A DNA stretch of 64,000 nucleotides from Lycorma delicatula (taxonomy: Eukaryota; Arthropoda; Insecta; Hemiptera; Fulgoridae), in the NCBI RefSeq assembly GCF_047948215.1, contig NC_134455.1, positions 308,902,147-308,966,146 on the forward strand. The letters run 5' to 3'. A program made the position numbers and the translations under genes. Position 1 is the stretch's first letter; each line of letters begins with the position of its first letter. The notes beneath the pieces were generated by a model. It saw only the letters and a program-made list of their open reading frames with translations. It did no database searches and was not told the DNA's origin. This document shows, piece after piece, positions 11,054 through 22,640 of this stretch.

Positions 11054-12200
11054 ATACTAATAATATATTTTTCTACTATTCCTGGTAGTAGGGTTCTCTT
11101 CTTTATTCCATCCAGGTTTTGAAACTTGTAATATTACTTCCTTGTTTGTCTTATTTAAGAAATTCCAATTTTATCACACAGCTAATTCTTTCTTCAAAAC
11201 GAAATTCGGTCATATGTTTTATCGTTTCAAAAAAGGGGTCTGAAAACCTGCAAAAAAAAATTTTCAAAATAGATCTTGTGAATCAACGAGGAAGGAGAAT
11301 AAATATTTTAATAAAAAAATAAATAAAATAGATCTGAAAACTAAAAACTTATGCTTTCAAACAATTTTCAAACATAAAGTTATCTAGCTTGGAGAATAAT
11401 CTGTCTACATTTCTTTGGCCTGAAATTTTCTTCATCATTATAAATAACAAAAAATACATGTTTAGCAATTGTAAATATACAGATTTCATAAATTTTGAGG
11501 TAAACTTTCCAAGAGGCGTTTCATTATTACATGTATAAAATTGAACAGATGCTCATATTTTCATAACTATAAATTATCTATTTTTCTCCAAAAACTTTGG
11601 CCTTATCTATGTTTATTTTTTGTCACCATTATTATAATAAAATGTATTATATATAGTTCCTCCAAGAGGTTTCCGTACTGCTAGACAAACATATATTCTG
11701 TACTGAATATATATTTTAAACATGAACATTTGTACTCAAGAATCCAGTGTACCAGTATATCTTTCTTTCTTTTTTTCTTTTTCTGTTTAGCCTCCGGAAC
11801 CGTCTGTGCATTATCGTACTGAACAATTAGAGTTAGTTATGCTTCTTTCTCGTTCTTCCTAGATAAGTGTTTTAGCCTACAGTCGTGTCTCATGAAGAGA
11901 ATGAGTTATTTTTACAAAATTTGAAAACGATTTTTTAACCGAAATTCGTTGTGAAATAAAAAATTCTGCGTAAGAAGACCGACCTTTCGTTAATTTAATT
12001 TACTTTTAATAATTAATTTTTGTTTTAATTTTGTTTAATATTGCAAACAATAGATACCGCACATAAAAAACTTCATTTGAAACGTCCGCTTGAAGCATCA
12101 CAACGAAAAAAGCTCTAACTTGCCCTGCTCAGATTTTTTCTTCCTTAAATTAATTAAGCGTAACTCTTGAGTTACGCTCGATTTAAGAACTTCATTAAAT
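11054..12200. other. AT-rich sequence with a SINE tail fragment
   Basis: Nothing coding is recognised. A 67-codon frame at 11119-11322 has no family features. The only identified item is the SINE fragment at 11762-11805. Confidence 0.45.
11762..11805 (-). mobile_element. 3' tail fragment of SINE family 1
   Basis: TTTTTCTTTTTCTGTTTAG and CCTCCGGAACCGTCTG correspond to the tail (reverse complement of CCGGAGGCTAAACAGGAAAA) of the SINE copies at 19777, 30918 and 56659. The rest of the SINE is missing, consistent with a 5'-truncated insertion. Confidence 0.6.
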
Positions 12201-12204
12201 TATT

Positions 12205-12450
12205 GATCGTCATGAAATTTTCATATGCACAACTTCAGGCAGATTACTACAGCATAAGTAGATTTCAATGAAATTGATTTGATAGTTTTGGAAATTTTCA
12301 AGCCACAAAATTTTGTACATAGGCTTATAAATAAATATATAAGAAAACCACCACAATTTAAGTGAATGGAATTTTCGTACTCCTCATACTGCAAAACGTA
12401 GAGAAAGTTCATTTTCACCCTGCACTCCCACCGTGCGACCGAAAGTAATG
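12205..12450 (-). repeat. Interspersed repeat R-A, copy 1
   Basis: Read on the minus strand, it has the same sequence of words as the two plus-strand copies at 53881 and 54190: a CGGTCGCACGGTG-like start, GTGAAAATGAA, TATGAGGAGTACGAAAAT, CCATTCAC, CTCGAAAAT/CTTGAAAAT, ATCAATTTCA and GAAGTT...GTGAAAA. A 65-codon frame runs through it (EEYENSIHL), but the copies have stops elsewhere, so I treat it as non-coding. It is a family with at least three members here, class unknown. Confidence 0.65.
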
Positions 12451-15400
12451 CTGTACTTTTCTTCGAAAATTCGGTAAAAAAATTAACTATTTACTTTGTT
12501 TTTTAAAAAAATAATTAATAATTAATTAATTAATTTTTTTTATAAAAATTAATAATTACGATTATGGACATTAAATTGAGTTCAATTAGACTTTTTATTT
12601 GACTTTAAACATTTCACGAAAATTTCAAGTTTTCTTTGTTTAGAATAAAAAAAGTCTGATATAGGAGACGGTTCAAAATTTGAACCGAATATTATATACC
12701 TGTTTGGGAAGTTAGAATTTGACTCGCTAATGATAGTTTTATAACTTTTAGGTATAAATTTCTTATTAAATAATCTAAGAAATTAATAATTTAGGAATTA
12801 ATTGGGTTTTCATTTCTATATCCCAAAAGAAATATTTTAAAATCTATTTAATTATTTAGACACTGCTGATTTCAATATGTACTTTAATTTTATTAAAATT
12901 CACCCTGAGATGTGGCGTTCTATTTAAAAAAATAATGATCCACCTGCTTTTATAAATATTTTAAGATACTTAATTTTAAGCTGCTTTTAAAAATTTTAAT
13001 TTAAAATAACTGTAGTTCACTGGTTCGGGAAGACAATTGAACTCTCCGTTATTAAGTTGTAGTACGGGTTTTAGAGAATCTGTAATTTTTTCAAAGTAGT
13101 TAATTATCTAATAAAATGTATGTAGACGTTTCTACAATTTAAATCTGAAGAAGCAAACTTATATAATGTACTGCTGTAAAACAGGATTAAAGAAATTATT
13201 ACATATATTTTTATGGGTAATATTATTCGTTGTTTGGGGTCATAATTCTTAACTGGTTCTAAACCAGTTGACATTACGTAGAAAGAATATGCAGAGATAT
13301 GAGTCATTAAAAAAATTGGAAAAACAGGAAAAAAAATCACATAAAAGTTGAAGTGTTCTTTCGAGTATTAATAGGACTCCCAAAGAAAAATCCACAAAGT
13401 AAATTTTAAGGTCACTTGCGGAGCTACTTTTCTGCATTTAAACAAAATTAATATCTAATTTTAATTTTTTTAATTTCTTAATACAAAACTGTAATATTTA
13501 ATCCTCATCAATAAGTAATTTCATTTAGTAAATTAATCTAAAAAAAGCAATAAATAAATAAATATATATATATATTTAAATAGAAAAAATAAATGTGGGT
13601 AGATTACGTCAGAATTAATGGTAGATGAAGTAAGTTGATCGTACAATTACAATTTTTTATCAAGTTATGGCTTAAGGCTATTAAATTAACGTTTAAATTT
13701 ACTGATACAGGAACAAGATATAGCCTTCGGTACGAATAAAAGTGAAAGACTGCATATAAAATCAGACAAAACTAATTTCTTGTAAAACAATTTTTTGCCA
13801 TTCTAATAATAAAATTATTTTTATTTTAAATTATGATAAATGTTCAAACTTAGATTTTCGACTTAAATATTTAAATTTATAACAAAATTTAATAAAGCTT
13901 ATAGTGGTCTATTTTGTAACTACAGACGTAATTTGTAGCGTAGATATTATTAAGCTAACACGACATAAATTATTCAATAAAAATATTTATTAGCATAGTT
14001 TAATATTCACCGAATGAACTGTTTCAAACTAAATAAACTCTTTTAAATAATTAATATTCAGTCCGATTTCGACGTAATGACTGACAGCCTTTTTTGTACC
14101 GGTCTTTGTCAAGGTTATATTAGCATAAGTGAATAATCATATTGCTACTTGTTACATGACATTCCATCTACACTGCATTTTAATTCTTTTTGAAAATATT
14201 GGTCATGCTTTGATAATACATATAATTTTTTGACACGGATCATAATAAGCTGTAAGGGAAATTTATGTGTAAAAATTGTTTGAAAGATATTTTAACTTTT
14301 TTACGGAGAATTTTCGGAAAAAAATTTTTTTTTATTCATATAGTCCATAGAATGACGAATTTGTAATAAAGACATCACTGACAATAAACAGCATGAAAAA
14401 ATACAAAATTATGACTAGTAAAAGTATATATAAAATTTGAATAATTACATAAATTCCTCACGGAATTTTACTTTGAAATCGAAATTGAAGACTTTACACC
14501 AGAAAACAACTCATTTACATACAAAACATTTTATATATACATACAAAACACACATTTGTCATTCTCGCATATGTTATCAATGATCCTCTAGTAATAGGTT
14601 GTAATTTTATCAACCATATCATTTCTATTCATTTAAGCATAAATACACAGGCTTATCAATAATTCGTACCATCGTTTACAAGAAAGATTTGCGATCTTCC
14701 TTGTACACGAAGAAATCTGGAATATTTTGAGCATCTTAGCTGGAAATCTTCCTACAGTATACAGAACTAACACAAGTTACTGTTCTATATAAAACTACAC
14801 ATTCACCATAACAAGCTTGCTCAAAAATAATGTACTTGTCTGTATCAGTATGTGTTAACGATAGAGAATCAAAATTTGCTAATTGCTTCTTAAATACAAA
14901 TAAGAAATTTACTAGCATTGACAACAAACGTGACATTATATATATTCGCTAACAAAGAGCTACATCTTAATATACTAGAACATTATGAAATATGTAAATA
15001 AGCAATACACACAACAATGATATAGTAAATTAACAGGCACTAATCTAATCTATCTATCAGATTAAAATGACTCAGCGGTTAAACGTTTTATTATACAATT
15101 TACTTCCGTGTGTCCTTACTAAAAGTTTAAATCGTAAATCAATATCATCACCGAAATACATGGACAACAACATAGCTGCTTTAAATTGTTTCACGTGTAA
15201 AACAAAATGTTAAATAGGTGTATACGAGAAGTTGTAATGTCACAAGTACATATTTTTGAACTGGAATTTCAATAATATAATGGATTGATTATTTCTCTGC
15301 TGTTTATTATCGAAACATAATTAAAAGAAAAAGAAAAAAGCTTTTTACTAAATAACAATATTCTAGATTCCTTTATTCAGTTATTTTGATAAAATCTAAA

Positions 15401-15535
15401 AAACCCACAATGCATCAATAACTGCTATATCTTTCTTCGTATCAATGAAAATAATGATCTTAACTCTGTAGTGTCTTTGGTGATATCAGTATACTAGGCA
15501 GACTATCAATACAATAGATTTCGTAGGTTTTCCCC
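12451..15535. other. AT-rich sequence, nothing recognised
   Basis: About 3 kb with a short (AAAT)n/(AT)n run at 13548-13577 and no convincing coding frame. Small frames at 13104-13437 and 14736-14936 on the minus strand lack any domain. The sequence could be intronic or 3'-UTR of a host gene, but I see no evidence for either. Confidence 0.45.
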
Positions 15536-15539
15536 TGCC

Positions 15540-15775
15540 ACCAGGAACCTCCAATTAAGCATGAACACGATTTCGGGAGGTGCTGTTGCCTCTAGTCGCC
15601 AGACAAGAAAATGCTGGCCCGGCTATGCCGTTCCCGGCCTTCATCACCCAGCAACCGAGATTCGGTCCTTTGTGCTTCGCCTCTAACCGAAGGGACATCC
15701 CCGAAAGAACGGCCCCGCCGGGACTCAGTCTTTTAGCTCAGGGGCTCGAGAGTCCCCGCACTTCATCACCGCCGT
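15540..15775 (-). other. 3'UTR of the R1-like element
   Basis: This GC-rich non-coding stretch lies downstream of the ORF2 remains. Its words CCCGGCTATGCCGTTCC and TTCATCAC have counterparts in the GC-rich fragment near 54560-54600, suggesting that both are 3' regions of related elements. Confidence 0.45.
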
Positions 15776-18334
15776 TCACCCGTGCAAGCACGGGTGAACG
15801 GCAGCTCCGTACGGAGCTGTCCCACGACCCCTCACTTTCCGATATTTCAGTTGCAGTATTCCCGACACAAACCCCGTCACAGTATCGAAGTCTACCAAAC
15901 TTCGTAACATCGTTCCAACGATGGTCTCCACCTCGAGAAGATCAGTTACGGCAGTACAGTCACGGCGTTCCTCGTCCCACCGCGGGCACTGGAATATCAC
16001 GTGTCTAACTTTCGACAGTAGGGGCAGAAGCGGTCTTCAGCTCTCTTCGCCCAAACAGGTATGAACGAAAGACCCCATAGCCGGTCAGGAATTGTGTCAG
16101 CCAGAATCCCAGTTCGCCAAACTTGTTATCGGCCCACAGCTCAATGGACGCGATCAAACAATGCGTCCACCTCCCTTTCGTTGACGCATACCACCTGGCT
16201 TGCCAATCTCTGTAGACAGTTCTGTTGGCATCGTTCTTAGACACACCCTGATAAATTTGCGCAACAGCCGCCACCAGCTGCTGAAGTGGCGGCATCCCAG
16301 TCACACCAGCCCCGCCTCAGTCGAGACAGAGGCGTATGCCGACGCCATCTTAAGAGCCATGCGGTGCTGTACTTCCTCCAACATTGTTCTGTTTCTGGCA
16401 CGCCATAAAGACGAATTGAGTTCGCCACATGCGCATACAGCCTCCTCGTCGACGTACGAGACATATAAAAGATTATCGCAGGACAGATTGAGTTCTACCC
16501 CGGCCATCCACTTACTGACCATCGCGATAGCGGCATTTGCGGCACGTGTTACCTCCTCTTCGGTCTTCGCCACCACCACCACCACCATCACCAGAGCTAA
16601 ATCATCAGTGTAGGCGATAGGGGTGACACCCCACGGATATCGCAACTGAAGGACTTAATCGTACACGATATTCCATAGGTGGGGACTCAAAACGGAGCCT
16701 TCGGGCACTCCACATGAACCAGAGATCCGCGTTACCAAGCATGTATACCAACTTCCTATCGTTAAGATAGTCTTCCAACATCCTCCTAAGATAGCCATAA
16801 TAACCAGATTCCTGGTCGAAAGCCGTATTGCCTCACGTGCAGCCCTCCGTTCACCATAATCTCCTCACGGAGACTGGCGTCGACCATCCTCTCGAAAAGC
16901 TTCATAAGATTATTAATAAGGCAGAAGGGCCTGTACGTAGTGGGCGACTCCACCGTACCAGGTTTCTTTACCAAGACCAACCTCGACCACTTCCATTCTT
17001 CCGGAAAGGAACCACGGCGCAGCATGGTATTAAATACTCGGAGGACCTCCGCCAGTGTCTCCTCCACTAAGATGCGAACTACTTCGACCGGTATGCCATC
17101 CGGGCCAGGACTCTTGTGTAGTCTAATCCGTCTACTGGTGCGGACTAGCTCCTCGACCCGAAAGGACGGAATGTCGTCAACCGCTATCTCTTCCCGCAGA
17201 AGATCTTCACCATTAGCGAACAGCGCTGTCAAACTGGTCCGCACCTGCTCCTCTGTCAGAACCGGTAGTGACTGGTCAAACCCCGGTTCCTGGTCCGGTT
17301 CCTGGTCCCAGTTGCAACCCGGTTTCCCCGGCCCCACGAGTCTCCGTCAGCACTGTCACACAGTTCCCTCCAACACCACCTCTTCGCCTGTTTAATGGCT
17401 TATCTGAGAGCCGCCCTAGTCGTTAGATACTCTCGTCGTAAATCCTCGGAGCGTACAGGGTCCTCTACTACGCTGGTAGGTCTTCCTCCTGGCCCATGAG
17501 CGCTTGTGCAATCTGTCAATTTCCATACTTCACCAATAAACGTGCTGTCGCCGCGGTCGGGTTTAAGTCACCCGAGAAAGCCTACACTCCTTCGCTACTA
17601 TCTCTACAAACTCCGATCAGGCGGACTCCAATCCTCCGGGAGAACTCGATGCAGCCTACGTTGGAGGTGACCATTCTCGCCGGAGGGTCAGTTCTGTGAC
17701 TTGTCAGGGAATCAAACATGTTGAGCCTATGATCAGATAGACATTCCTCCTCCAGCAGCTTCCAGTTACAATAGTCGCCAACACGATCCTCTGTAATAAA
17801 TGCCAAGTCTATAGCCGATCTTGAATCTCCCCGTTGGAACGTGTCGCTGTCTCCGATAATACAGCTGAGACCCAGCAGACTCACCCGCTCACTCAGATGA
17901 AAGCCCCTAATCGACGTTACTCTACCTGCAAATTGTGGGCTTGGCGTTAAAGTCCACCACCAGTAAACTCCTGCTCCTATTCCTGATGACTTCTTCACTC
18001 AGATCGTAAGGAAATCGTAATGTAAGGAAATCCTCTGTATGTCGGTGTTGGGCGAGTGCTAGCAGCTGTACATCACCAATGCAGCGAGGTCAGCCCATAC
18101 AAAGCCTCTCTCTGATCCCCAGCCGACCAATGGCACACTAGCCGATGGGAGCCCAATAGACACTCCGGAAGTCCGATCCATCGACTAGCGAGGTCCCCCT
18201 ACCATCGCCTTGTTCGGCTCAGACACCAGGATCATGTCTACCGCCTCTCGCTGAGCCACCTCCAAGCATAGGCACGTGGCCTGTCTACACCTGTTTGCAT
18301 TGAATTGGAGGAACCTCATTTCGTTGTCGGACAT
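15776..18334 (-). pseudogene. ORF2 of the R1-like element: APE endonuclease and reverse transcriptase
   Basis: ORF2 would cut target DNA and reverse transcribe the element's RNA. The start ATG is at 18334, or at 18319 where ATG overlaps the ORF1 stop as ATGA. Order on the minus strand: endonuclease start FLQFNANRCRQA...SEPNK (about 18310-18200); VVDFNAK (about 17965, family GDFN); SLLGLS...GDSDTFQRGDSRSAIDLAFI and SDHR (17880-17720); RT motifs HKSPGPDGIP (about 17115), TYRPFCLINNLMKLFERM and YGFRPG (about 16830); CGVPEGSVLSP (about 16710); AYTDDLALV, the YxDD site (about 16612); then C-terminal WQARWYASTKGRWTH, FWLTQFLTGYG and IFQCPRWDEER. Several frameshifts and at least one stop (about 16665) break it. 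Between YGFRPG and YLRRML the segment with RT motif A, and so one catalytic Asp, is missing. It is inactive. Confidence 0.85.
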
Positions 18335-19771
18335 CCTCTGGCTCGGTGGCCATCCGTACCACACAGCGCACAACATGCCACTTCCGTGCATCGCTCCTGC
18401 CAGTGACCCGGTTTCCCACAGGTAAAGCATAAATCAGTTCTATCCGAGCCCGAGCAACGAGACGTGACATGTCCCATTCCCCCAGCACCGAAAACACCTG
18501 TCTTCCACCTCCCTGATGTACACACAACAGTGGATTTTGATGCGTTCATAAGTCAGCTTCTTAGCCGCGTGTTGGCTAGTAATGACCGTGGCATTTTTTG
18601 TGTGTCCGTATGCCGACCTCACTGAAGTTATCTTGAACTCCTCTGAGTCTCAAATTACTTGCTTCACCGCATACCGTATCTCCTGTTTAGAGGAGTCGTG
18701 ATCTATGTCCTGAATATGGACGACCGACCTTCTACCACCCCTCGATTTGAAGATCAGTCGCCTTACTATACAGAGTCTCTTTCAACTACTCTGCCTTCTG
18801 CACGCCATTAATCCGGATGCAGAGCTCTTCCATAGTCCCCTTCCGGATTGAGAGAACCTCACTGGCCTCCTCCTTCAATACGATGTCCTTCATTGTTTTC
18901 AGCAATTCAGCGTATGTCTTACCGGCCGCCTTTACTACTATCGTGCGGCTTTCAGTTACTAGCGTTGATCTCTTGATCCCCGGGATCTTAACCTCTGAAG
19001 CAGCAGCACTGAGTTGGGGAGGGAGAAGAACGCTGACCGGGTCCCCTGCTCTCTCGAAAACGTACAACACCAGCCGTTTAAGTCAGTGTCCAACTTTGCC
19101 CCCAGCAGTAAAAACACGGGAGCCGACGACTCCCTTTGAATATTCCGCAGGGACCGCAGAATAATTATTAGCGAGGCCTGCTCCTCAGCAGCCGAATCAA
19201 AGTATAGGCAAAACGCTCGCCTCGCTGGTGACTCATCGTCTCGCCATAGAATCTTCGAGGTATCCTCGACAACATCAGCGGGCCGGATCCCTTTCTGTAA
19301 CAGCGACAGATTCTTGTAGGACCGTATACCCGACAAGTCAGAAAAACGACATATGTCAGTCGAAACAGTTGACAGATTCGTTATTCGGCGTACTTTGTTC
19401 ATAACCTCGGTCGGCCAGTTCACTGTCGCCGTCTCAACCAGTTCATCCTGTGTCAACGTCTGGGTCAATATAGCTTTACTATAGTAATGTTCGCGACCTC
19501 TTCTCCAAGTCTGCGTGGACACCTCCTCTGCTTGCTCCAACGAATTGGTTGTACAATTAGTACAGGGCGGCACGACCCCTGCCACCCGTCCTGCTAACTT
19601 AGTCAAGATATCGGCACTCTGCTTAATCTCTCGTTTGATGTTTCGACTGCTCGTTACCAGCGACTGTAACGTGGAAATCTGTGAAACCATAAGCTGGAAA
19701 ATCCGATCCAAAGTCCAAATCAGTCGCTCGTCGAGTACGGTCATGTCGGCGCACGGTGCTCTTTTCATCAT
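18316..19771 (-). pseudogene. ORF1 (Gag-like) of the R1-like element
   Basis: ORF1 proteins of R1 elements bind element RNA and form the ribonucleoprotein. The N-terminal part begins MMKRAPCADMTVL at 19771 and runs open to about 18960. It includes a DELVETATVNWPTEV block, similar to other R1 Gag proteins here. A frameshift then leads to RTIVVKAAGKTYAELLK...EVLSIRKGTMEELCIRING (about 18960-18790), the conserved Gag core. Further frameshifts follow before two CX2CX4HX4C zinc knuckles, CFTCGKPGHWQERC and CALCGTDGHRARGC (about 18430-18330), and a stop at 18318-18316. The upstream ATG (ATGTCAATGATG) was split by the SINE; two further in-frame ATGs survive. ORF1 is not translatable as a whole. Confidence 0.8.
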
Positions 19772-19776
19772 TGACA

Positions 19777-20079
19777 ATTTTTTTTCTTTTTTCTGTTTAG
19801 CCTCCGGTAACTGCCGTTTACATAATTCTTCAGATGATGAATGAGGATGATATGTATGAGTGTAAATGAAGTGTAGTCTTGTACATTCTCAGTTCGACCA
19901 TTCCTGAGATGTGTGGTTAATTGAAACCCAACCACCAAAGAACACCGGTATCCACGATCTAGTATTCAAATCCATGTAAAAATATCTGGCTTTACTAGGA
20001 CTTGAACGCTGTAACTCTCGACTTCCAAATCAGCTGATTTGGGAAGACGGGTTAACCACTAGACCAATCCGGTGGGTAA
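19777..20079 (-). mobile_element. SINE family 1, full copy with 11-bp TSD
   Basis: It is tRNA-derived. Read on the minus strand the head GGTCTAGTGGTTAACC (A-box region) is followed by a B box near GTTCAAGTCCTAG, a body with AGTAAAGCCAGATATTTTTA and GTTTCAATTAACCACACAT, and a tail ...CCGGAGGCTAAACAG plus an A-rich end. CATCATTGACA stands at 19766-19776 and again at 20080-20090, an exact target duplication, so the bounds are firm. It sits inside the R1-like element at the ORF1 start and is therefore younger than that element. Confidence 0.85.
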
Positions 20080-20090
20080 CATCATTGACA

Positions 20091-20345
20091 TCTGGTGAGT
20101 CTCCGTTCGAACCCTCTCTTAAAATCCGGGGATGCATGGCACTCGCGCAGGACCTCTTCGTAGACTCCTGTTTTCGTGGTGATAAAGGCTTCGGCCTCTT
20201 AAGTTTGGGCCTAGGTGCCGATACTAGAAGAACTTCGCCTCAGAAGAACTGCATGAGAACATCCTCAGAAGAACTGCTCCGTGCAGACTATATAACACAA
20301 AAACAGGAACAAGAACAAAACGAGTGAATAAACAGTAAAACTGAC
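20091..20345 (-). other. Probable 5'UTR of the R1-like element beyond the SINE
   Basis: Beyond the SINE the GC-rich element sequence resumes and leads directly into the ORF1 start once the SINE is discounted. It holds two near copies of TCAGAAGAACTGC (about 20239 and 20265). The 5' limit is unclear. Confidence 0.5.
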
Positions 20346-22440
20346 ATAAGTCACGTGAAGTACGTCCGTAAGCGTCAGATGCACAACTCGAACTAAGTAG
20401 GTTGAAAGGTAGACTAGGTAGGTTGAAAGGCATGATCATAACTTAGGCTTTAATTTTATTAACTTTTATTTCTCATAATGAATCATTTTACTAATGTGTT
20501 TATGAAGTGAGAATTTATTTATTATATTCTGTACCGATTCGTCTGAATGACATCCTCTTTGCATTAGCCATTGTGACTGTGAAATATCGCTTATTTGTTT
20601 TTTCAAACATGAATATAGGTCGTTTTCAAGTTGTTCAAAATCTCGATATACTATTTTGGGTTTGAATTGAAACAATTAAAGAAATTTGGTTTCTATGAAA
20701 TAACTTAAGTTTTTTCAATAAGCTTTACGCAGACATACATATTAAAAAAATTCAACTTTAATTTGGCTATGAATTCAATAAATCACATGAACATAATAAT
20801 CTTTAATGGGGTTTTTCCAAAACCCTATTATGTAGGAAATTTTTCTTTCGAAGCGATTATGAATTTCGTAATGTAGATGTTAGTATTATTGAATTAATAA
20901 TAGAAATATCCAAGCCTTTTTGAAGTTCATTCTCTAGTTAAACCAAAGGGGGAATTAACTTTTGAAAACTGATTTCATTTTTTTAAAATTCTGATACATA
21001 CTGCAATATAAATTTGTATAGAAAAATTATTTAATTTCGTAAATTTATGAAAGTGTTACCTTTTAAGAACACACAAAAATAAAATATTCTAAATTATTTA
21101 TTTAAGCTATTTTCATTCTTTATTCAAATTTTTCTTTATAACTCAGTTTTTAAATCTGTTTTACCTTCTCATATCCTTTCCCACAGCCTCAAAAAAAAAC
21201 AGTTTAAAATCTAATAAACGAAGATTCCAGATTTTAACTCTTTTTTAAATCTTTTATTTTTTTTCGTATTATTTTGTATCGATGTAATTTTAAATCTAAG
21301 TCAACATAAACCAAGCTTTTACTGCGTTATTCACAAATAAATGAAAATTTACTCGTAACGTGTCATAAAGTTGTGATGGCAAATAGTAGTTAAAGATCTC
21401 TTTTAACACTGATTATTTGTTTGATCTACTTTCTCAGAAATTAACATTTAACAGCAGGTTAAATTCAATAGATGCGTAGATTTTTCTGCTAGAATTTAAA
21501 AATAATAAATGAAATATCCACACCATAAAACCGCGTTATATGCGTATTATGTGTGTGTGTGTGAGCGGGCGCGCACGGGCGCTTGAGTGTAGGTTTCTGC
21601 TCATGCATATGTATAAATCCGACAATTCAGAAATAAGGGCGGTTCCAGGAATAGTGATAATCATAAGAATTATTCAAACTGCCGTAATTAATTGCATTAT
21701 TAATTTTGCTATAATATTATTCGTTCAAAAGAATATTTTAAATTATGTATCATATTATTATCTACTAATATAATTCCATTTATCAAATTATTATTTCTCT
21801 TTTATTCAATACTAAATAACTTAAAAAATATTTTTACAAGTAGCCAAAATATATCATTTACATACTTGATAAAAATATTAATTAAAATAAAAAAGTAAAT
21901 AAGTATAATCAACCGAAATAAATACTAATAATTAAACACTGAATATCTTTCAAAATGCACATTAATTAGGTTAAAATTTCAATAAAAAAAATAATAATAA
22001 CAATGAAACCAACTGAAGAAATGTATTAAAACCTAAAATGTAGAAAGTCCTATTCAGTTAGTTTTAAAATTTCTACTTTTTCTTGAAATCGGTAAAAAAT
22101 TAAAAACAAACTACATAAATTTGTCGACTCTTAATTTGGCGCTAACTTCAATTTAAAGGAATTAAGTAATATTAGTTTTTAATTTTAATTTTCCAGTTAT
22201 TAGAAATTATAATACAGGAAAATATTGTTCTATTGTTAGAAATTAACCACTGAGATAAAAATAATTTTTCTGTCTCAGGAGATGTCGAAAAGTTGAAATC
22301 TGGAAAAAGAAAATTTTCAAAAATGTGTGTTTCGAATTCTGTTTTGCATAATATATCAGGAAAGGTTTTACGTAAAGACTTGAAATATGACAGGGTGACT
22401 TCTATTTATGTGGTATAAATTTACTTCTATCTATATATGA
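20346..22440. other. AT-rich sequence, nothing recognised
   Basis: A small tandem TAGGTTGAAAGG pair lies at 20398-20429, and a short GT run with GC-rich continuation at 21549-21590. A 69-codon minus frame at 20675-20466 has no family features. I see nothing else. Confidence 0.45.
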
Positions 22441-22450
22441 CTTCTAAAAT

Positions 22451-22640
22451 GTACAGAGTGATTCAAGATGGATGTAACAAAATTTCAGAATAACTTCAGC
22501 GGTGAAAATATAAAAGAAAGTTCAAATAAACATTGGTTCGGAAACGGTTCGTTAGCGAATGTTGGCTGGTGAAAGATTTCTGCGCCTTCGGTAAAATTAA
22601 GCCAGACAAATATCAAAACCTGGCAGATTTTGATATGTTT
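22451..22640 (+). repeat. Interspersed repeat R-B, copy 1
   Basis: AGAGTGATTCAAGATG begins a block that shares ordered words with 39018-39190: GTGATTCA, AACTTTCAG/AATTTCAG, TCGGAA..GCTTCGTTAGC/GGTTCGTTAGC, GGCTGG, AAAGATTTCT, and TTCGGTAAAATTA/TTCGGCAAAATTA. I estimate moderate similarity. Class unknown, non-coding. Confidence 0.5.

Larger units (their letters stand above)
15540..20345 (-). mobile_element. R1-clade non-LTR retrotransposon, decayed
   Basis: The element reads from about 20345 (5' end) to about 15540 (3' end) on the minus strand. It shows the R1 layout: a 5'UTR, ORF1 with Gag-like domain and two zinc knuckles, ORF2 with APE-type endonuclease, reverse transcriptase and C-terminal region, and a GC-rich 3'UTR. 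Its GC content stands out sharply from the surrounding AT-rich DNA. A SINE at 19777-20079 interrupts it at the ORF1 start. Exact ends are uncertain: I could not find a flanking target duplication, and the 5' limit is placed where GC content falls. The many frameshifts mean it is inactive. Confidence 0.8.

Noticed and set aside
13104..13437. Overlapping minus frames of 62-78 codons with hydrophobic stretches
   Set aside because: Hydrophobic Phe/Leu/Ile runs come from AT-rich DNA. There is no start context, no splice signals and no family resemblance.
16200..16613. 137-codon plus-strand frame, and others at 15580-16008, 16940-17395 and 18817-19164
   Set aside because: They are antisense shadows of the R1-like ORF2 and ORF1, whose minus-strand translations match known motifs.
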